NCBI RefSeq assembly: GCF_001661265.1
Contig: NW_017566996.1
Location: 1-64,000, forward strand
Length of the DNA stretch: 64,000 bases
Origin: Saitoella complicata NRRL Y-17804
Taxonomy: Eukaryota > Ascomycota > Saitoellomycetes > Saitoellales > Saitoellaceae
Direction of reading: 5' to 3'
Numbering within the stretch: the first letter of the stretch is position 1; each line of letters opens with the position of its first letter. Shown here in pieces: positions 51,000-60,977 of this stretch. The translations under genes were made by a program, and so were the position numbers. The notes beneath the pieces are model-generated. The model searched no databases. It saw nothing but the letters and a program-made list of their open reading frames with translations, and was not told the DNA's origin.

Positions 51000-52360
51000 T
51001 TTACACCAGCGTAATCCACAACGGTGCTCGTGTAATCCAGTCTCGAAAACCGGAAGCAAATTCCACGAGCGCCAACTTGCTAGGGCCATGTCAAAATCGT
51101 GGCTTTGTCTGGGATGACACATGGTTACGCACTTTATTGTGAACTACTATCCTGGCAGAAATCCTCAACAAATTCGTGGATTACAGTCCTTAATATTATC
51201 ATTGATAATGCCGAAAAAAATCATGGATCAAGCAGAGTCAAATCGTGGTTTGGGTCCCGTCATCCAGAATATGATCGTCATTTAACCCGCAACCGAAAAT
51301 GATGAAGTAAACGGGATTTTGTACTCCATAATTTCTGCGAACGTAGAAACTAAGCCAAATCCTTAAGAGTAATATGCCTCATTCCCCTCCGGATTACCAG
51401 AGTCCATAAACTGAACTTATAGGCGGGTCCCGCGATTTGTAGGATCCCACAAATACAAATCAGCCCTATACATGTATGTAGATTTAAAGATGATGAATCA
51501 AATCTGAGTTTCAAATCGTAGATTCGATTGGAAATGGTCATGAATCTCGTGCGCCATCATGGACTACAAATCATGGATAACTGTGGATTGAAAATGGATC
51601 AAGCCATATCATGCACATCTCATTTTTCATCTCAAACGCGATTACGATTATATTGTCAACGCTCAAGCCGACGTTTTCGTATTGGGTCCTATAATCCACG
51701 CTAAAGTCGAGCTTTATCCCAACAAAAGAATCCATGGATATAAGCTGACCTGGTGATCCATGATTCGCGCATACGCAGGCGCTGGTATGATTGATTTACA
51801 ATTACGCCAAATTAGGCCAACCAGATTAGGGATTATGCCGGTTCTCGTACATGATTAAGCAGAGCTTCGTGATACAAAAGCGTTTCAACTACCAAATCGG
51901 ATTTTACCCCGGACAAATTGATCCCAAGCTTGCATGCACGATTCCAGCAATCATAGGGCACAGGGATAGCCTGTTTGTAACACCTGAGCTCTCCCCACGT
52001 TCGTCAGACTCATGGATAACAAATCCTGTTTAATCCATGCTTGTATTCTGGACTTCAGGACCCAAACGATGATTTGGATTGGCTTAATCCATGATTCCAC
52101 GGTACAAATCGATATTATCCACAACAAGATCGTGCTTAATGCACACTTTAGTTCGGCATAATCCACAATGCGATTCGGCATAATCCACAATGCGATTCGG
52201 CATAATCCATGATCAATCTACGCTGGAAGTCAGCATTATCCACAGTATTTTCTGGCTCAACCGCACTGTATATGGTGCCATTCAATCCTGGAGCTGATTC
52301 AATTTCATCTCTGATCAAACCATGATAGCGCCCGGTATAATCCATGATAACTTCGGACTT
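51000..52360. repeat. Satellite-like AT-rich repeat, copy B
   Basis: Continuation of the same repeat family as 48400-49020, longer and diverged. Examples of the core word: 51749-51758, 52030-52039, 52086-52095, 52202-52212, 52336-52345, plus reverse-strand forms such as atcatggat near 51220. No gene supported. Confidence 0.6.
52151..52214. repeat. 22-base tandem repeat, about 3 units
   Basis: Unit cgattcggcataatccacaa plus tg, present at 52151-52170 (first two bases missing), 52171-52192 and 52193-52214 (ending in a changed atccatgatc). A local amplification of the larger repeat word. Confidence 0.85.
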
Positions 52361-53588
52361 AATGCGCGATTTTGACTTTTTAAGGGGAGTCGCTTGCGGA
52401 GGAGATTATTAACCAGGAGACGCTTGGGAGGGTGTTCATGTTATGTTAGTATCGGCGTCATGCCTCAAGGTCTGAGAGCTGGAAAGTGTTGTTCAACTTG
52501 GCTTTTTGATCAATATCCGATCTGCATATATAGGTACATACTACGCTTTGGCTCATGGCGCACGGGATCATGTCGATTCGAGAGACTTGAGAAATTATGA
52601 AGAGAGATGAAACAGATGCGGATATATCAAAGAAAAGCACATCAAATCACAGAACGAATAGCAAGACCTATATTATACTAATATAAGTGGGAATCAATCC
52701 TGACCTGAAAGCCCATATGAAACACGCTCTTCATGTCACCCTCTCATCCTCTCACATCTCTCCATTGCGAAGGATGGTTGCTCAGGTACAGAATACGTGC
52801 AGTCACTTATGCGACAGTCTTTCCTTCAACTCTTCAGCTTGCGGTGTTCGCCGTTCTCATTCTCCATACGAACAGCAGGCTCACGTCCGTGTTGGATCTT
52901 CCATTGGGACCTGGAGCGGGCGTGACGCGTGGTGTTTGCCTCTTGGTTGGAGGCCTCCTCGCGCAGTTGCGTCGCACTTGCAACCTCTTTTTAACAGAGC
53001 GATTGCGTTGGTGAGGTGTGCGACGGTTGTTCGGTTGGAGAACGGGGGAGGCAGGGGCAGGGGAGGCAGCGCGGTCACGCAAGTCTTTTGCGAACGGGGA
53101 TCTTTCAGTGATGAGCCTGAAATCACTGCTCTTCGAAACACTTGCTGGCATCCATGATCATACGGAGTCTTCACAAAATTGCCTGATCGAGTTTGTGACG
53201 TTGGAAACGCTAGCGCGCGCACAGTTCCGGATCGGGAAGAATTGTGAAGGAGTTCCGGGTCGCGCGTAGGATTGAGGGTTGTAAAGTTTCGTGTGACATC
53301 AAGACTGAGTCTGACTCAGGCTACATGTTCTGTTGAACCAATCGAGTTCTTCCGATGCCGTTAGCTCGCACCCTTCCGGATCCGGAGCGTCACTGTCACA
53401 CGCAGCTGCAGCTCAACGTGAGATGCCCACCGGATCGAGAGACATGAGGGTCGTGAGGGTAGCAAATCGAGCTGCACGCTATTATGGGTCAACTCGAAAA
53501 AACTTACACCCTTGCTGGGTCCTCATCCAAACTCTCCTCCTTACCAAACCATCCACAACCTCTTACTTACACTTCAAAACTGAGTATC
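52361..53588. other. Transition from repeats to unique sequence, no supported gene
   Basis: Contains overlapping frames on both strands at 52690-53270, none with a recognisable domain. The word cgtcatgcctcaaggtc at 52456-52472 is shared with the subtelomeric repeat at 5060. The promoter of the gene at 53589 must lie at its end. Confidence 0.5.
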
Positions 53589-54294
53589 ATGTCGACCATC
53601 TTGAGCTCTACTTCTGCCTCTAGCTCTGCTACCACTGTCACCTCCTGCGAGGTCAGTCAGCAAGAGCCCGTCTTCCAGACTGGCTCCGGTTGTCTCCGCC
53701 CTCTCTTTAAGCTTGGACGTCGGGCGCCGCGCACGCTGGGGCTGAAGGCTGAGGATGAGAAGGCAGTGATGGCCAGAACAGGTGTAGTGGCTATTGAGAT
53801 TGTTGAACAGTGTCGTGGAGAGGTTACAATCAAAGACCTGCTGAACAGCGTCCCTGTCACGAGGAAGGGAGGAGTCTTGAGAGACCTGCGGGCAACTATC
53901 AAGATTACCCTCCGAACCAAGGGCGAGGATTTCCACGAGAGGCTCGATATTTTGAAGATCACCGCCAAAAAGAATAAGGTATGTACTTTGTGTGTTCCGC
54001 ATTTGACCGAGAGCCGAGAATTGAGACTAACAACATGGCAAGGCGATGAAGAAAGTCATTGCGTTTGCTGATAAACAGAAGCGCAAGGCCATGTGCCCTC
54101 GGTTTAAAGAGAAGAGGAACACTAAGTTCTGGACCGTCGAAGAACACATGGACTTTGAGGTTGCTCTTGCTGAGTGGTACAGGATGGGTGATGAATTCAG
54201 GGCACAGCAGAAGAAGGTATGTTAATATTCACAGTTACTCTTTCAAGTTGATGAATATTAACACTAGTTCAAGGAAAAGAAAGCGAGAAAGTAG
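53589..54294 (+). CDS. Small basic hypothetical protein, three exons
   Basis: Exons 53589-53978, 54043-54216 and 54268-54294 join in phase to 196 residues; introns of 64 and 51 nt have gtatgt donors and a gactaac branch in the first. I recognise no family. After a Ser/Thr-rich start, the middle (~55-130) looks folded, with alternating hydrophobic residues (VVAIEIVEQCRGEVTIKDLL), and the C-terminus is strongly basic (KVIAFADKQKRKAMCPRFKE, KKFKEKKARK), suggesting nucleic-acid binding. An upstream in-frame ATG at 53484 would add 35 residues. A good-looking open frame lies just downstream (54387-54701), but it cannot be joined in phase with the exons seen, so the true 3' end is uncertain. Confidence 0.6.
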
Positions 54295-54386
54295 AGGAGA
54301 ACGATGAGAGCATAGGGCAGTTAGATGGAAGGTTTGTCATCCCTTCCCTTTCTGGCTCTAGCATAATGTACTGATCCCGAAATTAG

Positions 54387-54701
54387 AAGAAGAAGGCAGC
54401 GCGACGCCGTCAGGAAGACGAATGTCAAGCCCAAGACAGCACCCAGATCATAAGGGAATTCGCAGAGCCAGGAAGCACAAACGGGACCGAAAGCTCTATA
54501 GTAGGCAAGGAAGCCGGGCGCCGTCTTGAATCCGCTGGGGAGACTAAAGTCAAGCCCAGCGAAGATGTGTTGCCTCCTAGCCTAGATTCCGGCCATGGAG
54601 TATCAAACATGGCCGGCGGGAAATATAACCAGCATATAGCCCGCTCATTGTCCACTCCTGTGATTGTAAATCTTGTACCCAAGCTGTTTAAGCTTGAATA
54701 G
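54387..54701 (+). CDS. Possible last exon of the preceding gene
   Basis: A 104-codon open frame after a ttag acceptor, starting KKKAARRRQEDE and ending VNLVPKLFKLE then TAG. Its even composition and acceptor suggest coding. The segment 54268-54331 followed by donor gtttgt could be a linking exon, but each way of reading it either meets a stop or leaves the wrong phase. Either the gene is damaged here, or the splice pattern escapes me. Confidence 0.35.
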   Translation, partial: KKKAARRRQEDECQAQDSTQIIREFAEPGSTNGTESSIVGKEAGRRLESAGETKVKPSEDVLPPSLDSGHGVSNMAGGKYNQHIARSLSTPVIVNLVPKLFKLE

Positions 54702-54852
54702 TTTTGTGATTATCTGAACGTGAGGATTTGTCCCAGCTCAAGTCATCCCACGACGTAGCGTCCCACGACGTAGCGTCCCTTGACCAGGGGAACGCATAAC
54801 CATATACGGGATTGACTACGTTACAGGTCGACGTCGGACTACACAAAACAAA

Positions 54853-56299
54853 ATGCCCGACATCGACGCTCTCTTCATCCTCAATTCAGATGACCAGCTC
54901 ATCTTCGAGCACCATTGGCGAAGACGCGTCACATATGAGACGACAAACGCCCTGTACTCCTCAGCGAGGGATCAACTGGACAGCACTGGACCCTTCATCG
55001 CTGCCTCGGATGGAAGTCTGTTATACCATGTAACTCATGCGCCGGCCTCGACCACGCATGACAATGTTGTTTTCCTCCTAGCGACATCGTCGGAGGCACC
55101 ACCGTTGGTGGCTTTGGAGTTCTTGCACAGGATCATCCTCGTTCTGCAGGATTACTTTGGCAAAGTCACAAGTTCGACAATCGAGGGCAATTACGACGTA
55201 ATCTGCAACCTGATGTACGAGATGATGGACAATGGCGAACCACTACTGACTGAGCCCAACGGTTTAAGGTACAGCGCAATGTGGTGTTCATGTCTGCAGA
55301 TAGATCACTAACTCGTGCGTACAGAGACGCTGTCGAACCACCCTCAATTATGTCAAAACTGTTAGCGTCAACAGGTATAAATGCATCTTCACTGTCAGCC
55401 GCGACGAACCCTAGTATATCCACAATACCCTGGAGGAGATCAAAGGTGTCATACAACAATAACGAGATCTACGTGGACGTTATCGAGAGAATCCGCGCGA
55501 TTACCGATGCGTATGTCCGCCTAATCAACATTGATCTCGAAAACGAACACTGACATGTTTCTACAGACACGGTCGACTCACCCACGCAACCGTACAAGGC
55601 GCCTTCCGCGTAAAATGCCAAATCTCCGGCGTCCCAGACCTCCTAATGAACCTCTCAACCCCCCTCGACCTCCCATCCCTCCACCCAAGTATCCGACTAG
55701 ATCAACTGCAGACAAATCCACGCGCACTCTCATTCATCCCCCCCGACGGCGAATTCGAACTCGCAACTTACGAGACCGAGTTGAGTGGAGGGAGGATATG
55801 GCCTTTACACGCCGAAGTACGAAAACGGAGGAACTCGCCAGAGTGGGAGTTGGCTGTGAGTGTCAATCGTATGCCTGCGCGGAACTCGTCAGCAGCCTCA
55901 CCGTTGACTGTGGACGACATATCGGTGGAGATCACCTTACCATCCCCCGCCTCAAACATCCGCACCTCAAAAGGCGAGCCAGAAACAACCCCAACAAAAC
56001 TAACTTGGTCCATCGGAAAACTCGCACAATCCCAATCCGCAGTCCTCAAAGCCACCTTTTCCGGCGAAGGCGCACGGAGACCTACGGAGGTACGCCTGAA
56101 ATGGAGCATGACGGGATGGGCGGCGAGTGGAATGCGTGTTGAAGGGATCAAGATTACGAAAAATCATAATGAGGGTGGTGGGATAAGTGGGGGGAGTATG
56201 AATGGGAGAGCGGGGATGGGTGCGGCGGCGGCGGAGGGGAAGCTTTTCAAGGGAGTGAAGTATGCGACGCAGTCTGTGGATTGGGTGATTAGGTGCTGA
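54853..56299 (+). CDS. APM3: AP-3 adaptor complex subunit mu
   Basis: Exons 54853-55268, 55325-55510 and 55567-56299 give 444 residues; both introns are 56 nt. The N-terminal longin domain (DALFILNSDDQLIFEHHW to about 140, with DNGEPLLTEPN) leads into the mu-homology domain: SKVSYNNNEIYVDVIERI, GAFRVKCQISGVPDLLMNL, and RALSFIPPDGEFELATY, the last box being typical of mu chains. The AP-3 complex sorts cargo from endosome or Golgi to the vacuole; mu binds tyrosine-based signals. Length and domain order are normal for fungal AP-3 mu. AP-1 or AP-2 mu are less likely because the NEPLLTEPN-type box and the short N-terminal half fit AP-3. Convergent with the HAD gene. Confidence 0.92.
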
Positions 56300-56410
56300 A
56301 GTGTGATTGAAGAGCATTTCTGAGCATATTCGTGCTTTGCATCGCCTTAGAGAATGCCATTACGCATTGATGGGTTTGCATATACCATAGATCCGCAACT
56401 ATATGAGGGC

Positions 56411-57484
56411 CTAAAACCCGTTTTCCAAAACCTGTGTCCACAGTGTTAGACCACCTACCATCAAATGGAACGTCGCAGACATACCTGTATCAGCTCAGTA
56501 AGGGAAGCAATGACCACATCTGCCGTATCCTTCAGATGCCCATTCACGTCACTCAACAGGAGCACAGTCGCAGCGCCAGCTCTCTGTACACCCTGATCAG
56601 CATTCACGTTGGAACACCTATACATGTCACGGCCGTACCTTGCCGGCTTCTAAATCGTCAGCCGAATCACCGACCTGTGTATTCGTGTCAACAGATTTTT
56701 ACGCAACGCCGTACAGGAGATACAGACCATAATCACTGCTTGTGGATCCACATTCTTGCACAGCATTAGCCCAGAGGACACGTTCGTCAACCACTAAGGG
56801 AACACACCCAGTGTTCCGCGATGTGCAATATAGGCGCCGGATGTGGTTTCGGCGGTCGAAACTCTCTCGTTACCACCGGCGAGACATCCAGTCCCCCTAG
56901 GAAAGTGCTGATAAGGTGGTTCGTTGGTACGGGAAAATTACGTGTGCATATAGCCTTGGGTATGCCTTGGTGCTCGAGAAAGGCGAATAATTCGCGGAGA
57001 CCTGATTGAAGCGTAAGATGAAGGCTCAATGCCAGTCACGCAGGACGGTGTCACCTGGTTGAGCTTTCTGTTCATACGAAAGATTAGCCTTAGCCAGAGC
57101 AGACCGTTCTCACTCTATGAACCATTTCCTGCATCGCTCTTCGTTCGATTGAGCGAATTGCTTCCTCAGCTTCTGATTGCTCTGGTTGTGGAAGACTGTG
57201 GATGTGGTCCAAGATGTCGATGGCAGGGGCAATTTTCAAGGCTTGTCGCATTCTTTCCAGTCGTGAGTGAACAGTGTTCGTCCATAATGGGTACATAACT
57301 CTTACTCCTGTATGAAGAAGACAGCATCAGTACGGCCACTACCATATTTCGCGGGTCCTCCACCCCATACCTTGAACATGTACGTCTGTGGAAGGCACAA
57401 AGTACCATCCATATCAAAAACAACACCCTTCACAGCATTTATCCTGCTATTAGGTGTACCACTCTTGAGTCCATGGAAGCGCAT
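56411..57484 (-). CDS. HAD-superfamily phosphatase with nine exons, including a 2-nt exon
   Basis: Exons, 5' to 3': 57484-57371, 57307-57306, 57252-57114, 57067-57055, 57001-56808, 56754-56728, 56674-56639, 56583-56485, 56431-56411; 214 residues. Eight introns of 63, 53, 46, 53, 53, 53, 55 and 53 nt, all GT-AG. HAD motifs: VVFDMDGTLC (two catalytic Asp), ICTRNF (motif II Thr region), PPKP (motif III Lys) and VGDSADDLEAG (motif IV). The 2-nt exon supplies GA of the Glu in MFKEMRQAL; the 13-nt exon supplies KAQPG. Both restore residues expected in this fungal HAD family, and no frame works without them. Substrate unknown; probably a small phosphoester. An in-frame ATG at 57619 would overlap the divergent RTF1 promoter and is disfavoured. 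Confidence 0.85.
57306..57307 (-). other. Two-nucleotide microexon (GA)
   Basis: On the minus strand the context is ...ttcatacag|GA|gtaagag..., with a strong acceptor and donor. The flanking introns are 63 and 53 nt, the usual sizes in this gene. Treating the whole interval as one 118-nt intron leaves the reading frame out by two. Inferred from frame and family fit, not from RNA. Confidence 0.7.
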
Positions 57485-57632
57485 GTTGTCGGGGTGTATG
57501 GGGTGTATGGGATGACGGAATAGGCAGCGACCCCGTAACGTAGACACCCCAGGCACTAGTGAACCGCGAGCGACTGATGCCGAGGAGCAGCACAAAACAT
57601 TGAACGGACGAGAAATCATCCCTGGTAAACAA
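57485..57632. promoter_or_regulatory. 148-base divergent promoter, HAD phosphatase / RTF1
   Basis: Compact shared promoter between two divergent ATGs. No TATA box seen, as usual for housekeeping genes. Confidence 0.45.
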
Positions 57633-59204
57633 ATGGCTGACGATCTTGACAATGAACTCTTGGAGCTGGCAGGCCACGCTGATGGCTCCTCGCCGGCTCC
57701 TCAGAGAAGCGAGCCTTCTAAGAAACGCCGGAGAGCGAACTCTGACGATTTTGATGCCTCTTCGGATGAGGGAGAGTCAGATGACGATGTAGAGCAACAG
57801 GGCGAGTCTGAGGATGAGGAGAGCGATGAAGAAGCCGCTCTGCCGTATCCTCTGGAGGGAAAATACAAGGATGAGGCAGACAGAGCCCATGTATTGGGCC
57901 TCACCGAAGTCGAACGTGAATCGCTCCTCTATGACCGTGAAATGGAGCATGAAAAAATCATGGAAGCTTTCGAGGTTGCGCAGCGTGCACGCCAGCAAAG
58001 AGCTTCTCAAACCTCGAAATCACGAGAAAGCAGGGCATCCGACACCACCCGTCGCTCCGCACGCGACAAGAAGGTCAAGACCGACACGAAGAGCAAACTC
58101 TCCGAGCTGGTTAAGCGCAGAGAAGATAAATCGAAGGGAGTGAAATCCAGGCGTGACGATTCCGAAAGTCCTGACGATCTTGACCGCAAGGACTTAGGAT
58201 GGGGTGACAGTGATGACAGCGACGAAGACGAGGTACACCGACCACAACCCAGAAGACGTGACGCGGAGGAAGAAACTGGTACAATTACTCTCGAGGGCAT
58301 CAACTCAATCCGCATCTCACGAAAATTCCTCGGAAAGTTCCTGTATTACCCAGCATTCGAGAACGCAATCCGTGATGCTTTCGTGCGCATCAACATTGGA
58401 CAGGACAGGGGCGAGAACGTTTACCGTGTTGCTCAGATCAAGGGAGTCGTCGAGAAAGGAAAGACCTACAACGTCGAAGGTACACCCACAAACCTCCGCC
58501 TGGAATGCCAGCACGGAAAGGCCGTCAAAGATTTCGAGATGAGCTTCGTGTCTTCATCACCTATAATGGAGAAGGAATACGCGCGGTGGGTGAAGACGTG
58601 CGAGGACGACAAAATAAAACCACTGGGACAACGCACCGTCGAACGCAAGATCGAGGAACTGAAAGAGTTCACCGCCTACACCCTGACGCCAGAGGACATC
58701 ACCGCCATGCTCGAGAAAAAGCAAGCCCTCCGAAAACAACCAGGCAACCACATCATCGAACAAAACCACCTCAAACAACGTCTCGCAATCGCCCTCTCAA
58801 AAGGTAACACAGAAGAAGCCTCACAAATCAAATCCCGCATCGAAGATCTCGAACACATCGCAGCACAATACACCAAAGAGCACGAATCCCGGCTCTCCAA
58901 ACTTGCACGCTTAAACGAGAGGAACCGGCGCGCAAACGTGGAGGAGGTCAGGAAGGCTGAGTTGAGGAACATTCTGGAGGCGAAGAAAGCTGCGGCTGTG
59001 GGGAAGGCGGCGGATCCGTTTGCGAGGTTGAAGACGGTTCCGAAGAGGTATTATAACAGTCAGCCTACGTCGGATGTGAGTCAGACTGCTACGCCGCAAC
59101 CGGAGGCGGCGCCTGAGGTGGTGCCGGTAACGACGACTGTGAAGAAGCCTGTCGGGGGTGTCGATGATGTGATTGCGTCCGTTGATATCGATATTGACAT
59201 ATAG
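57633..59204 (+). CDS. RTF1: RTF1, Paf1 transcription-elongation complex subunit (Plus3 domain)
   Basis: 523 residues in one exon. The acidic and basic low-complexity N-terminal third (SDDFDASSDEGESDDDVEQQ and KRREDKSKGVKSRR) contains the region EADRAHVLGLTEVERESLLY with DREMEHEKIMEAF, typical of RTF1 just before the histone-modification region. The Plus3 domain spans about 218-345 (INSIRISRKFLGKFLYYPAF, GCVVEKGKTY-like loop KGVVEKGKTYNVEGTPTNLR, LECQHGKAVKDFEMSFVS). A coiled coil follows. RTF1 acts in the nucleus with RNA polymerase II, promoting H2B ubiquitylation. I start at ATG 57633 (MADDLDNELLELAG); the frame upstream begins with TTG only. Confidence 0.93.
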   Translation: MADDLDNELLELAGHADGSSPAPQRSEPSKKRRRANSDDFDASSDEGESDDDVEQQGESEDEESDEEAALPYPLEGKYKDEADRAHVLGLTEVERESLLYDREMEHEKIMEAFEVAQRARQQRASQTSKSRESRASDTTRRSARDKKVKTDTKSKLSELVKRREDKSKGVKSRRDDSESPDDLDRKDLGWGDSDDSDEDEVHRPQPRRRDAEEETGTITLEGINSIRISRKFLGKFLYYPAFENAIRDAFVRINIGQDRGENVYRVAQIKGVVEKGKTYNVEGTPTNLRLECQHGKAVKDFEMSFVSSSPIMEKEYARWVKTCEDDKIKPLGQRTVERKIEELKEFTAYTLTPEDITAMLEKKQALRKQPGNHIIEQNHLKQRLAIALSKGNTEEASQIKSRIEDLEHIAAQYTKEHESRLSKLARLNERNRRANVEEVRKAELRNILEAKKAAAVGKAADPFARLKTVPKRYYNSQPTSDVSQTATPQPEAAPEVVPVTTTVKKPVGGVDDVIASVDIDIDI

Positions 59205-59241
59205 AGGGTCGTAGCATAATCTTTGCCATTGGCCTCGACGT

Positions 59242-60771
59242 TCACAAGAAATATCTCAACTTTCTAAGCAACTCTTCATTATCCTCATGATCTTCCTCGA
59301 CACGCTCCTCCTCGACACGCTCCTCCCCGACACGCTCCTCCCCCTCCACATCAGATTCTCGAATCATAATCCCGCGCGTCCACATAGACTTCTGTCTCTT
59401 CTTCCTCAGCCCATACTCCACCATCCCCTTCTCCTGCCGGCGCCCCCACTTCTCCGCCATCCCGAAACTCTCCAAAAGCTTCTTCAGATGAAATTCCACA
59501 ACCATGCCTCTCTTCCTTGCCTTCTGTTCCACCAATCTCCAGAACACATTTCGACAGAGCCGTGCATTGGCGAGTTTGTGATTTTTTGTGCCGGGTGCTG
59601 AGACCATCTCTGCGGCAATGATGGGCCAATTGAAGGAATGTTGCTGGGTGAGGGAAATGAGGTGGAGGACTTGGTCATTGGTCCAGGGCGGATAGGACGA
59701 GGATTCTTCGCTGGCAGGCCCTCTATGTTGTATAGCAACCCATTTGTCACGGCATCCTTTTCTACTCCGTGTCCCGACCTCCTTAGTGATTGCTGCCCAT
59801 TGCTCAATTCTTGTCATTGTGGGATTGTCAAGGTATCTCTCAACCGCGGACCGCAGTCTCTCTGTTTCTTCTTGAGACCATGGGCCACGTTCGCAGTTAG
59901 TCACTACCTCAGTGTAGTAAAGGTACCCATCCCGGAGGGAGCTAGGTGACCAGTCAGGAAAGTGATCTTTGGCTAGCAGTGTCCATCTGACTACCTGGTT
60001 CCGGCGGTAATGTTTCACGTCAGGGTCATCCAACAACATCTCGATTTTTTCCAGCATCTCATCCGTAAAGGATCCGTTCTTGTACTGTTTGTCGTCCAAA
60101 CCGAATCGACTGGCGCGCAATTCAATTTGCACCGCACTTCGCCCCGGAAGCAATTTTTCAATCAACGCCCATCTCGGACCATGCTTCTCGTATGCTTCTT
60201 TGAGGATCTTTTTCTCCTCCACAGTCCAGGGGGTACCAGTCTTATGGAAGGCAGGGTTGATGGATGTCGTACGCCATTTGCGTAGGCATTGTTCCGGTGT
60301 GCGGGTCCCTACCATCTTTGCGGCCTCCTCCCAATCAATATCTTTCCAGCAAGCGTTCATCTGTCCCTTGCCCTCAATACACCCCTGAAATTTCTTGGTT
60401 TCCTCAACAGACCACGGTCCTTTACGGAAAACACCAGGAACGTCCTCAACACTCTTCCTGACCGGGTGCTGGGTATGTTGAAAGACTTTGGTGAGGGCTT
60501 CATATTGTTTTTCGCATTCTTCAGGAGGGAAGGAGAGACCTTCGGAGACACGGGGCCAGTCGTTGTTGTAGAGAGACGCACGGCGGAGGAGGATGCTTTC
60601 ATCTTCTTTGGTCCATGTGATGGTGCTGCCGTCGCTGGCAACTTGTGCTGGCCCGTGGGTGGAGTACCATAAAGTTGGAGGTTTGTTAAAGCGGTACCAG
60701 ACGTGGTTGTAGGCCGTGACACAACTCAGCGGGCGTACTTTGTTCAAGAGTAGGGAAAGCGTTTGCCGCAT
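59242..60771 (-). CDS. Multi-SANT/Myb repeat protein with a presequence-like N-terminus
   Basis: 509 residues, single exon. At least five to six SANT/Myb-like repeats can be followed by their tryptophans: ITWTKEDESILL (~50), KGPWSVEETKKF (~118), GTPWTVEEKKIL (~180), a weaker one near 230 (GSFTDEMLEKI), RGPWSQEETERL (~295) and YPPWTNDQVLHL (~365). The third, with EKHGPRWALIEKLLPGRS, is closest to DNA-binding Myb repeats, and the number recalls SNAPC4 or Bas1-type proteins. The first ~40 residues (MRQTLSLLLNKVRPLSCVTA...) have Arg/Lys, no acidic residue and hydrophobic spacing like a mitochondrial presequence. The C-terminus is an acidic GEERV/EEERV repeat. Function unknown. It ends 37 bases from RTF1 (tail to tail) and is divergent from RPC1. 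Confidence 0.75.
   Translation of the reverse strand: MRQTLSLLLNKVRPLSCVTAYNHVWYRFNKPPTLWYSTHGPAQVASDGSTITWTKEDESILLRRASLYNNDWPRVSEGLSFPPEECEKQYEALTKVFQHTQHPVRKSVEDVPGVFRKGPWSVEETKKFQGCIEGKGQMNACWKDIDWEEAAKMVGTRTPEQCLRKWRTTSINPAFHKTGTPWTVEEKKILKEAYEKHGPRWALIEKLLPGRSAVQIELRASRFGLDDKQYKNGSFTDEMLEKIEMLLDDPDVKHYRRNQVVRWTLLAKDHFPDWSPSSLRDGYLYYTEVVTNCERGPWSQEETERLRSAVERYLDNPTMTRIEQWAAITKEVGTRSRKGCRDKWVAIQHRGPASEESSSYPPWTNDQVLHLISLTQQHSFNWPIIAAEMVSAPGTKNHKLANARLCRNVFWRLVEQKARKRGMVVEFHLKKLLESFGMAEKWGRRQEKGMVEYGLRKKRQKSMWTRGIMIRESDVEGEERVGEERVEEERVEEDHEDNEELLRKLRYFL
59299..59343. repeat. Three 15-base tandem repeats inside the Myb gene
   Basis: gacacgctcctcctc at 59299-59313, then gacacgctcctcccc twice (59314-59328, 59329-59343). 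It encodes the repeated E-E-R-V-type acidic motif at the protein's C-terminus; a length-variable coding minisatellite. Confidence 0.9.
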
Positions 60772-60977
60772 GCGGTGTTTGTACTGTAGCTGATCAAGGA
60801 CGGCGAGCCCATCGCCCTGGTCGGATCATGGATGTAACGTAGACATCTTCGCGCTCCCGCCTGCGAGTTCATGACTTGGTGAGGGACAGCCGCGGCTGAG
60901 GGTGGCGCAAAAATACATACGAGCCTGGACAGTCGCGAAAGCTCTACGGAGTCCCGAAAGCCTGAGAGGGCAGTACA
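60772..60977. promoter_or_regulatory. 206-base divergent promoter, Myb protein / RPC1
   Basis: Between divergent ATGs. No TATA box or known element seen. Confidence 0.4.

Noticed and set aside
52151-52214. CRISPR-like array
   Set aside because: It is a simple head-to-tail 22-base tandem repeat without unique spacers, in a eukaryotic chromosome.
52690-53270. Protein-coding gene at 52.7-53.3 kb
   Set aside because: Open frames overlap on both strands with low-complexity translations, and none has domains, consistent splice sites or a clear start.
56411-57484. HAD gene as a frameshifted pseudogene
   Set aside because: With the 2-nt and 13-nt exons included, all nine exons join in phase (645 coding bases), motifs are complete and all introns are of normal size.
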